From contig DBUY01000052.1 in the NCBI GenBank assembly GCA_002308435.1, forward strand, positions 1 to 5,559: DNA of 5,559 bases, read 5' to 3'. Every line of letters starts with the position of its first letter. Positions within the stretch are counted from its first letter, which is position 1. A model generated the notes under the pieces. That model saw only the letters and a list, made by a program, of their open reading frames with translations, did no database searches and was not told where the DNA came from. The DNA comes from Proteobacteria bacterium UBA1278. Lineage in GTDB: Bacteria; Pseudomonadota; Gammaproteobacteria; Comchoanobacterales; Comchoanobacteraceae. Below are positions 1 to 5,559 of this stretch, one piece after another. A program made the position numbers and the translations under genes.

Positions 1-516
1 GGTGGGTAGAATATCCAGCGTAGAAGTCAATATCGAGCTAAAATGAAACCAACATAAAGCGTGGGGCGTATCCGCGCAGTCATTAAGAAATAGCGATATG
101 ATATGTGATGGCTGTGTAAAATCTGGAAAATAAGCACGTTGGTAGAGTAGCTGCTGATGAATCGTTGTTATGTTTTCAAGTGATGAGTAAATGACTCGGG
201 AAAATAGGACTAGAGCGAGAGACACTAGAATACTAGCCGAAATTGAATAGTCAAACCAAACCAGTAGAGATAAAGACAACAACAGTAGGTAGGAAAAGGC
301 AAACCCAGTTGCAGCAAGCACGGATAACATAAGAGGGTTATAGAGGTAATAAATCGGAAACTGCGCAGCCGTATTAATGCGAGCTACTTCTCTTGCCGAT
401 GGAGAAAAATCAGGCGAGCTTGGGATTTGGTAAGTACCAAAGGACATGAGTGAAACCAAACCTTCAAGCGCGGTGGGCTGATAGAGTTTAAGAGGTGATA
501 AATTCGTGATGCCCAC
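1..516 (-). CDS. Partial hydrophobic protein, diverged C-terminal-half-only member of the array family (3' end outside window)
   Basis: The minus-strand frame is open from the TGA at 534-532 to the left edge, so 172 codons are visible and no stop is seen. I choose GTG at 516 because GGAG lies 5 bases upstream (525-522) and an extended -10 lies just before it; ATG at 447 (residue 24) is the alternative. Residues 1-50 are polar and rich in Ser and Pro. Residues about 55-86 and 91-110 are strongly hydrophobic (for example SYLLLLSLSLLVWF) and look like two or three membrane segments. Residues 127-131, RAYFP, sit where the neighbours have R-S-L-Y-P, and PSH at 136-138 matches PSH of the next gene upstream. 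I infer a distant relative of the array family that lacks the roughly 225-residue N-terminal domain, either a truncated copy or a hydrophobic-domain-only member. Similarity is weak and judged by eye; the open frame and hydrophobic pattern are clear. Function unknown. Confidence 0.68.
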   Translation of the reverse strand, partial: MGITNLSPLKLYQPTALEGLVSLMSFGTYQIPSSPDFSPSAREVARINTAAQFPIYYLYNPLMLSVLAATGFAFSYLLLLSLSLLVWFDYSISASILVSLALVLFSRVIYSSLENITTIHQQLLYQRAYFPDFTQPSHIISLFLNDCADTPHALCWFHFSSILTSTLDILPT

Positions 517-636
517 AAGAACTCCGATTGATCACAGGTCTATCATAGCAGGCAAAAGTCAACGCAACAATCCTGATGGTTACGTGTAACAAACGTTAGG
601 GTATGCTGCGTTATATCTCTCTGATTGATAGGCTTA
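517..636 (-). promoter_or_regulatory. Intergenic gap with extended -10 promoter for the leftmost gene
   Basis: On the minus strand, TGCTATGAT at 550-542 is a good extended -10 (TG at 550-549, TATGAT at 547-542). Transcription would begin near 535, about 20 bases before the GTG at 516, leaving GGAG at 525-522 in the leader. The best -35 with 17-base spacing is TTGTTG, which is poor, as is usual for extended -10 promoters. A small dyad, gttac-gt-gtaac, lies at 579-590 upstream. No hairpin followed by a T-run is visible after the upstream gene's stop at 637. The match is by eye only. Confidence 0.5.
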
Positions 637-2478
637 TTATCGACAATGTAGTGATACCGGCCAACTACGTAACATTGAGTGATGTAATTGAGCAGAATCA
701 ATCGAGTCAAGACTTCGTAAATCGGTCAGCGTATGTGCTTTAATAACATCAGTCGCTTTTGACGCAGTAAGTGGGGAGAAAATACCGAAAACATGGACAA
801 ATGGTCGAGTCAAGTTCTCAACGGTTCGTATCAACAGATTAGTCAAAATATGGAGTTGAACCTCGATATTGAAATGAATAAAGTAGGTGAGTTCACCCAT
901 GCTGTCGATGAGCGTTCTATACAAACGGTACGAATTGTACTTATCGGCAGCACCAAAAAATGCACGAATTTTATGCCACAGCGGACGCGTTGGATTATGA
1001 GCTGATCTGGCCATGAATAAATCAATCTGCTGACAAAACAACATGACGCATAAACAAAGTAACTTGATGAGTGCACAATTAATGAATATCGTAACGATAC
1101 AAAGTGAGACCAAATCAGTTATGAGTGATTTAAATAATAATAAAGGCGCTGTGAAGATCGCAACGATTGTACTTCTCAAATGCTGTCTTCTATCATCATA
1201 TGTATTCAGATGAGAAGGCATTCTGCCTGGATACAGGCTTCGGTCAAAAACAGACGCATATAAATTTGAGAGTGTGGTTGATGAGTAGATAGATTGACTG
1301 ATAAGTGGACCAATATTGAACAAATGATAATAAAGGAATGAGCACAGTTGAAGAAATGAGGGCATTGTCAGATTTCCAACTATTGAATCTATAAAATATG
1401 AAAATCCTTGTCTAAAAAGATACCCAAAGTCAGGCAATGATATGGAATTGAGAAGTGAATTAAAATAAATTATCGCAGGCAAGGCAGAAAAGTAAGTATC
1501 AGAGAAAATTTCCGATAATCTGAGTTGGGAACGATCATACAGATCCTCTAACTTAGAATCAGAAAAACGTCGTATGGTGGATGTGTTAAAAGCACCAAAC
1601 AATCCGCTCCGCTGATCTTGAGGAGATGGAGCTACAAGAAGTTTCGATCGTCTATCCCAATAATCTGATTCCGAATCTGGGTAGTAGGCTGCGTTATTGT
1701 CGTGATCAGACTCTGAATGAGTGCTACTATTTGTCGATGAATCCGATTGAATCGAATACGATAAAGCGGGGACATTGACTGATTGATTGCGATCTATCAA
1801 TCTCTGATCTGAGAAGAGAGAGAGTAGTTGCTCCTTGAGCTCAACAAGCCTAGAGAAGCGGACATCACCAGATAGGAAGTAACGAGCACGATCTAGAGCG
1901 GTCGATATTGTCTGACAAGCGTAAGTGATTGATTCGTGCTCTTCGTAGTCCAGTTCAGCATTATGCTTAAGATTATTATAAAGGATAGTGAAAGACACGA
2001 TGAGCCCGGTAAGTGATCCAATATTTTGACCCAGACCTGTATGCATTTCACCCCGCGTGATAGACAGAGATATTTCATTGAGCTGGTAAACGCCAGGCAA
2101 GACATTTTTTACCAAGTTATTGATATAGGAATCATTCCCAAAATAACAATAATTCTGACAAAGATCGATGACCTGTGGTTCTGATAAGATCGGTTTGAGA
2201 TCTTGCTCGAGATAATGTTTATCATACCCACCCCTGATTGGATGTCTAATCAACCTCGGCTCGTAGAGTGTATCCCTGTACAAAACATTCGTGATGATAC
2301 TGTACAGTTCTCCAGCTAATGTAGTGAGTGAATCCGGCAATATCTCAGCACACAGCGATTCACCAAGTAGTTCAGGCAGCGTATCCTCAATCTCAAAGTA
2401 ATATGCTCTCAATTTATCACGGACAGTAGCTGGATCAGACGATCCCAATGTGTTTTTTATAATTTCTCTATAGTTCAT
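637..2478 (-). CDS. Unknown membrane-associated protein of the tandem family, divergent member (613 aa)
   Basis: I place the start at ATG 2478 (MNYREIIKNTLGSSDP), not at the in-frame ATG 2541, because the right-hand paralogue begins MNTRQIIEDSLGSNDP at the same point and a TATAAT sits directly before the upstream ATG. Residues 1-225 form a mostly helical, soluble-looking domain shared with the neighbour: LGSxDP, EIEDxLPxLLG, PDS...LAGELY, LCQNxCYF, LTGxxVSFxILY. Residues 242-273 are a Ser/Asp/Glu-rich linker (SDSSTNSS, SESDHD, PDSESD). Residues about 330-392 and 436-483 are hydrophobic, with SLYPGR at 414-419 between them. Residues 536-582 match the family C-terminal block (FNIEVQLHI, TRPF, FGIFSP). 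The tail ends WPVSLHCR where the relatives end YWRPMF or YWRPIF. The Shine-Dalgarno sequence is weak (GAG 10 bases before the ATG). No known fold or catalytic motif is recognised. Membrane association is inferred from hydrophobicity; biological role unknown. Confidence 0.88.
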   Translation of the reverse strand: MNYREIIKNTLGSSDPATVRDKLRAYYFEIEDTLPELLGESLCAEILPDSLTTLAGELYSIITNVLYRDTLYEPRLIRHPIRGGYDKHYLEQDLKPILSEPQVIDLCQNYCYFGNDSYINNLVKNVLPGVYQLNEISLSITRGEMHTGLGQNIGSLTGLIVSFTILYNNLKHNAELDYEEHESITYACQTISTALDRARYFLSGDVRFSRLVELKEQLLSLFSDQRLIDRNQSVNVPALSYSIQSDSSTNSSTHSESDHDNNAAYYPDSESDYWDRRSKLLVAPSPQDQRSGLFGAFNTSTIRRFSDSKLEDLYDRSQLRLSEIFSDTYFSALPAIIYFNSLLNSISLPDFGYLFRQGFSYFIDSIVGNLTMPSFLQLCSFLYYHLFNIGPLISQSIYSSTTLSNLYASVFDRSLYPGRMPSHLNTYDDRRQHLRSTIVAIFTAPLLLFKSLITDLVSLCIVTIFINCALIKLLCLCVMLFCQQIDLFMARSAHNPTRPLWHKIRAFFGAADKYNSYRLYRTLIDSMGELTYFIHFNIEVQLHILTNLLIRTVENLTRPFVHVFGIFSPLTASKATDVIKAHTLTDLRSLDSIDSAQLHHSMLRSWPVSLHCR

Positions 2479-2653
2479 ATCTTTAAGTCTCACAATTATT
2501 GATCTAGTAAAAGACACATCGTAATATGCATTGCACAACATGTATTATAATACACAGTATACTAAATATATGCTCCAGTAAACTGGGGTATTATGTGACT
2601 ATATGGAAAAAGAAATAAAAGACAAGAGTGGATATGATTAACTGTACCTCTAG
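2479..2653 (-). promoter_or_regulatory. Upstream region with TATAAT -10 and dyad for the 613-aa gene
   Basis: The minus strand has a perfect TATAAT at 2549-2544, immediately before the in-frame ATG at 2541. Transcription from it would start near 2537, inside that ATG, which supports the downstream start at 2478 and a leader of about 60 bases. A second -10-like TATACT lies at 2561-2556, with TTTACT 15 bases further upstream. No good -35 is seen for TATAAT. A dyad, ccagt-aa-actgg, lies at 2575-2586, and a purine-rich run occupies the plus strand at about 2605-2627. No clear terminator follows the stop at 2654. Confidence 0.5.
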
Positions 2654-4348
2654 TTAGAACATCGGTCGCCAATATGTAAGGCTTCCATCACTGGACAGGC
2701 TCTCATTCAGACCAGGGTGCGAGATCGATATATCATCAACGAACAGATGGGACTCAATTGATGATACTACACTGTTTGCGGTTCTTGGGGCGAAAATACC
2801 AAACGCAAGTAAGAATGGGCGTACAATCACTTCAAGAGAACGAATCATGCAGTTAATCATGATGTGACAATTAGCCTGCGCTGTAAAACCAATAAAGCTG
2901 AGAGACTCCCTAATCGCTGTCAAATTTGCAGTCTGCCGGTAAGACAATGTATTCGAATGCTTGCGAAGACTTCTGATTCTCATGACTGTGTTGTCCCAAA
3001 CAAGTTCACCAATAAATTCAGCAGTAGAAGCTATGAAAATAAATAATACGTCTAATTGCAATATGACGATTGTCGAAATAGAGATAAAATCGATCACAAT
3101 AGACCTAAGCATTGAAAAAGGCATTACTACTATCGAGTTTAACAAGCTCCCTAAATTGATTAACGGGAACGTATTATTAAAAATCACACACTCATCATGC
3201 CGAAATCTAGGTGGATATAAACTTCGACGGATCATGAGGGCAAACCAGGATGCGGTATCAAGGTCCAAATCGCGATGAATGATATGAAATATTCCTTCCG
3301 AAATGAAGCAAAAAGCGGCAAACAGCATGTGGGCAAGCCCAAAGGCAACGCCCTCAAGTCGGATTCTCATAACAAACACACAAATTAAAAGAACAAGCGA
3401 AACTAAAAACCTAAAACAGCGATTGAGGCATGGGCAAATGAGCTGAGCGTAATAATAACGCGCTATAAAAGACGAATCAGAATCTGATCTTCTTCGTGCC
3501 AATAACAGCGCCATGCCTCCAAAGCTAGTACCATCTAATGATGATGAAGCTCGACTTAATCTTATCCATACCGGTGAAATCACCTCTACATCGTCATCTG
3601 ACCCCTCAGAGTCAGCAGAGTAAATAGAGTGACTTGAATATTCACTAACGGGAGCATCGAAAGAATATTCGACATTTGTATTGCGAGAAATGACTAAACG
3701 AATATCGTCTTTGAGTCCGTTAAGCGCAATCGTGCACGGATCATCGGATGAAATATTCTGGAGTTGCTGGGAGATCTTACTGTGTGCGTATTGCAGAGAC
3801 TCAACCTCGACATCAGTCAACTCAGGTTTATCATGAAGTGCCCGATACAAAATAGAAAACGATACGACAAATCCTGTTAGCTGGTTGATACCGATCTGTG
3901 TCCGATCTTCACCAGGATTTTTTCGACCTCTCGTCACAGCATGAGAAAGATCATACAACTTTCTGACGTTGGGTAGAGTCCTCGAAACCAGGTCACTAAG
4001 ATAATCATTACTAGAGCTGAAGTAGCATAGATTCTGGCAAAGCTGGGTAACTTGTCGCTCGCAGTATATGCGCTTTAATTGTTGCATGCTTATGCTGTGA
4101 GAATCGGCCGATATTGATTGCAATAACCGAGTTGCATATAAGTTAACACCGAATAAAGCTTTGATTGTGACTGCGTAAAGCTCACCGGCCAATTGTCTGA
4201 CTGAATCTGGAACAATATCATCATGAAGTGCACCAAGTAAATCGGGAAGCACATCTTCAATCTCATGAAAATAACCCTGTAGAATCTCGCGAATGCGACC
4301 AGGGTCATTCGATCCGAGAGAATCTTCAATGATTTGTCTAGTGTTCAT
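2654..4348 (-). CDS. Unknown membrane-associated protein of the tandem family (564 aa, complete)
   Basis: The start ATG at 4348 has a weak AGG nine bases upstream and aligns with the chosen start of the next gene. Residues 1-225 are the soluble N-terminal domain (LGSNDP, EIEDVLPDLLG, PDSVRQLAGELY, LCQNLCYF, LTGFVVSFSILY). Residues 228-253 are the acidic Ser-rich linker (SEYSSHSIYSADSEGSDDD), followed by an Arg/Ser patch LLLARRRSDSDSS at 281-293. Hydrophobic stretches at about 313-328 and 333-356 precede SLYPPR (376-381) and HDECVI (384-389). A long hydrophobic stretch spans about 397-451. Residues 472-534 are the conserved C-terminal block (QTANL, FIGFTAQANCHI, VRPFLLAFGIFAPRTA, IESH), and the protein ends YWRPMF. 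From the linker onward it closely matches the gene to its right, including at the nucleotide level. No enzymatic motif, signal peptide or named domain is recognised. Likely anchored in or inserted into membranes; whether bacterial or host membranes cannot be told from sequence. Confidence 0.9.
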   Translation of the reverse strand: MNTRQIIEDSLGSNDPGRIREILQGYFHEIEDVLPDLLGALHDDIVPDSVRQLAGELYAVTIKALFGVNLYATRLLQSISADSHSISMQQLKRIYCERQVTQLCQNLCYFSSSNDYLSDLVSRTLPNVRKLYDLSHAVTRGRKNPGEDRTQIGINQLTGFVVSFSILYRALHDKPELTDVEVESLQYAHSKISQQLQNISSDDPCTIALNGLKDDIRLVISRNTNVEYSFDAPVSEYSSHSIYSADSEGSDDDVEVISPVWIRLSRASSSLDGTSFGGMALLLARRRSDSDSSFIARYYYAQLICPCLNRCFRFLVSLVLLICVFVMRIRLEGVAFGLAHMLFAAFCFISEGIFHIIHRDLDLDTASWFALMIRRSLYPPRFRHDECVIFNNTFPLINLGSLLNSIVVMPFSMLRSIVIDFISISTIVILQLDVLFIFIASTAEFIGELVWDNTVMRIRSLRKHSNTLSYRQTANLTAIRESLSFIGFTAQANCHIMINCMIRSLEVIVRPFLLAFGIFAPRTANSVVSSIESHLFVDDISISHPGLNESLSSDGSLTYWRPMF

Positions 4349-4420
4349 AATATGTTGCCTATTATCAGATCGTTTAGAATAAATTCTTTGCTAGTACGCG
4401 CTACATCGCTAATCGGTGAG
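4349..4420 (-). other. Short intergenic gap between the two closest paralogues
   Basis: Only 72 bases separate the stop at 4421 from the ATG at 4348. A GATAAT at 4366-4361 resembles a -10, but transcription from it would begin about six bases before the ATG and miss the weak AGG ribosome-binding sequence, so I do not call it a promoter. No terminator hairpin is visible. Read-through from the upstream gene is the simplest reading, though not shown. Confidence 0.35.
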
Positions 4421-5559
4421 TTAAAATATCGGTCGCCAATAATATGACTCTGTAGGATGATCATCACCGAGAGCGGTAGATAGAATCTCATTCGGAGCAG
4501 GGAGCGAGGTGAATGTATCATCAACGAACATGTGTGACTCAATTGCTGACACTACCCCAGTTGCGGTTCTTGGGGCGAAGATACGTAGCGCAAGTAAGAA
4601 TGGACGCACAATCGCTTCAAGAATACGAATTATACAGTTATTGACGATGTGACAATTGACCTGCGCTGTGAAACCAATAAAGCTGACCGACTCCCGGATG
4701 CTACTCAAATTGGCGGTCTGTTGTTGAGACAGTGCACTGAAAACCCTGTGAAGATCCTTAATTCTCGTGCCGAGGTTGTCAATTACAAGATGAACAATAA
4801 ATCCAACAGCAGAAACCATGAACTGAACTAATGCGCAAGATTGAAATATTAGAATCGACAGAATATGGATTAAATGGATCAGTACAGAAATAAGAATTGA
4901 AAATGGTGTTCCAATTAACTTAACTATCACCTCACCCAAAGTGTATCCCAAATCGACTAGAGAGGGCCTATTATCAGGAATTACACACTCATCATGCAGA
5001 ACTCTGGGTGGATACAAACTTAGTCTAACAGCTCGAGAAAACCAGGATTTGGTATTAAGGTCAACATAGCGAACAACACGACCAAAGACAAACGTTATTG
5101 CATGCAGAAAGCCCAATGTAGCGACAATCATCAATTCTTTGGCGAGCCCTATAACAACGCCCTCAAATCTTTTAGATATAACAAAAGCACACAATAATTC
5201 TTTGGCGAGCCCTATAACAACGCCCTCAAATCTTTTAGATATAACAAAAGCACACAATATCTCAACAAACGTAGATAAAACCGTGAAACAACTCATGAGG
5301 CTTGGGCATATGAGCCAAGCGTAGAAATAACGAGCTGGAAATGACGAATCTGAAGCTAATCTTCTGTATACCGATAACACCGCAGCGCGATCTGATCCTA
5401 TCCATGCCGGTGTCATCGCCACAGCTTCACTTTCTGACTCCTCCGAGTCAGCAGACCAAATAGAGTAACTTGAATATTCGCTGACGGAATCATCAGTAGA
5501 GTATTCGACATTCGTATTACGAGACATGGCAAAACGAATATCGCCTTTGAGTCTATTAA
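4421..5559 (-). CDS. Unknown membrane-associated protein of the tandem family, 5' end outside window, with internal 21-aa duplication
   Basis: The frame stays open past the Met at 5527 to the right edge, giving 378 visible codons. The extra residues NRLKGDIRFA align with NGLKDDIRLV at 210-219 of the neighbouring paralogue, so the Met at 5527 is internal and about 209 residues (roughly 630 bases) lie outside the window. Counting from that Met, residues 8-36 are the acidic Ser-rich linker (SEYSSYSIWSADSEESESE), and ARYFYAWLICP at 65-75 starts the hydrophobic half. Residues 91-132 are two identical 21-residue copies starting LCAFVISKRF and ending IGLAKEL. SLYPPR is at 170-175 and HDECVI at 178-183. 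Hydrophobic residues at about 193-250 are followed by the C-terminal block (QTANL, FIGFTAQVNCHI, VRPFLLALRIFAPRTA) and a YWRPIF end. It is the closest relative of the 564-residue neighbour. No known function or domain is recognised; no frameshift is seen in the visible part. Confidence 0.88.
   Translation of the reverse strand, partial: NRLKGDIRFAMSRNTNVEYSTDDSVSEYSSYSIWSADSEESESEAVAMTPAWIGSDRAAVLSVYRRLASDSSFPARYFYAWLICPSLMSCFTVLSTFVEILCAFVISKRFEGVVIGLAKELLCAFVISKRFEGVVIGLAKELMIVATLGFLHAITFVFGRVVRYVDLNTKSWFSRAVRLSLYPPRVLHDECVIPDNRPSLVDLGYTLGEVIVKLIGTPFSILISVLIHLIHILSILIFQSCALVQFMVSAVGFIVHLVIDNLGTRIKDLHRVFSALSQQQTANLSSIRESVSFIGFTAQVNCHIVNNCIIRILEAIVRPFLLALRIFAPRTATGVVSAIESHMFVDDTFTSLPAPNEILSTALGDDHPTESYYWRPIF
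5133..5259. repeat. Perfect 63-bp tandem duplication inside a coding region
   Basis: Bases 5133-5195 and 5196-5258 are identical copies, and the match runs one base further. The 63-base period keeps the frame and adds 21 residues to the hydrophobic region of the minus-strand protein. The 564-residue paralogue has only one counterpart (residues about 322-342, ICVFVMRIRLEGVAFGLAHM). The absence of any mismatch between copies suggests a recent event or ongoing copy-number change. Confidence 0.97.

Larger units (their letters stand above)
2654..5559. repeat. Diverged tandem gene duplication (two paralogous units)
   Basis: The unit ending at 2654 and the unit ending at 4421 are related at the nucleotide level, for example the shared cacactcatcatgc at 3187-3200 and 4984-4997 and attcgacatt near 3668 and 5503. 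The offset grows from 1767 bases at the stop codons to about 1835 at the linker because of small insertions and the 63-bp duplication. The gene to the left belongs to the same family but is alignable only as protein. Confidence 0.85.

Noticed and set aside
843..1076. Minus-strand 77-codon frame, and similar short frames at 793-1005 (+), 1893-2105 (-) and 4090-4329 (-)
   Set aside because: All lie inside the paralogous genes in other frames, with no start signals or similarity of their own.
2605..2627. Pyrimidine-rich run on the minus strand after the stop at 2654 as a rho-independent terminator
   Set aside because: No GC-rich hairpin precedes it, so the run alone is not a terminator.
2657..2674. 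C-terminal YWRPMF/YWRPIF read as an outer-membrane beta-barrel insertion signal ending in Phe
   Set aside because: The established signal needs alternating hydrophobic residues on a final beta-strand; here a Pro is two residues before the end and the upstream region looks helical and polar.
2864..3046. Plus-strand 60-codon frame starting MTISLRCKTNKA, with an equal-length counterpart at 4649-4831 starting MTIDLRCETNKA
   Set aside because: The apparent conservation is the mirror image of the conserved C-terminal block on the minus strand; similarity fades away from that block, and I see no independent ribosome-binding site or promoter.
2961..3278. Plus-strand 105-codon frame antisense to the 564-residue gene
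   Set aside because: It lies wholly inside a well-supported conserved gene, and its own sequence is not kept as an open frame opposite the paralogue.
4345..4542. Minus-strand 65-codon frame bridging the end of one paralogue and the start of the next
   Set aside because: It overlaps the conserved C-terminus of the right-hand gene in another frame and has no counterpart at the equivalent junction near 2654.
5133..5259. Tandem repeat as part of a CRISPR array or mobile-element end
   Set aside because: There are only two adjoining copies without spacers, inside a coding frame with a period divisible by three; no inverted ends or transposase are present.
5139..5324. Plus-strand frame with an internal repeat (ASPITTPSNLLDITKAHN twice)
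   Set aside because: The repeat is only the opposite-strand reading of the 63-bp duplication in the minus-strand gene.

Overview
The window holds a head-to-tail array of long single-exon genes, all on the minus strand and separated by gaps of only about 70 to 120 bases. The compact layout, uninterrupted frames, a TATAAT-type and an extended -10 promoter, and one good Shine-Dalgarno sequence point to a bacterium, moderately AT-rich by eye. No housekeeping, mobile-element, tRNA or rRNA sequence is visible, so the taxon cannot be fixed. Tandem families of large paralogues with no recognisable domain are typical of the accessory genome of host-associated or intracellular bacteria. 'Candidatus Ichthyocystis' (betaproteobacterial fish-gill pathogens) is a published example with many tandemly arrayed families, but naming it here is only an analogy. 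A large DNA virus is a less likely alternative.

Layout in transcription order, right to left. (1) 5559-4421: the 3' two thirds of a gene whose start lies outside the window; the Met at 5527 is internal. (2) 4348-2654: a complete 564-residue paralogue. (3) 2478-637: a more divergent complete paralogue of 613 residues, whose start I place 21 codons inside the longest frame. (4) 516-1: a further frame that stays open to the left edge and so is easy to miss. It appears to be a fourth, strongly diverged relative that lacks the N-terminal domain.

The complete members share one architecture. A soluble, probably helical N-terminal domain of about 225 residues is followed by a Ser/Asp/Glu-rich linker, a hydrophobic half with several likely membrane segments split by a short S-L-Y-P-[PG]-R motif, and a conserved C-terminal block containing R-P-F and G/R-I-F-[AS]-P. 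I do not recognise the family and assign no function. Membrane association is well supported by composition; a role as a secreted or host-facing protein is only a hypothesis.

The array is still changing. The rightmost gene carries a perfect 63-bp in-frame tandem duplication inside its hydrophobic region, the two right-hand genes are much closer to each other than to the third, and the fourth has lost or never had the N-terminal domain. The gaps 517-636, 2542-2653 and 4349-4420 hold candidate promoters and small dyads, but no convincing rho-independent terminator.
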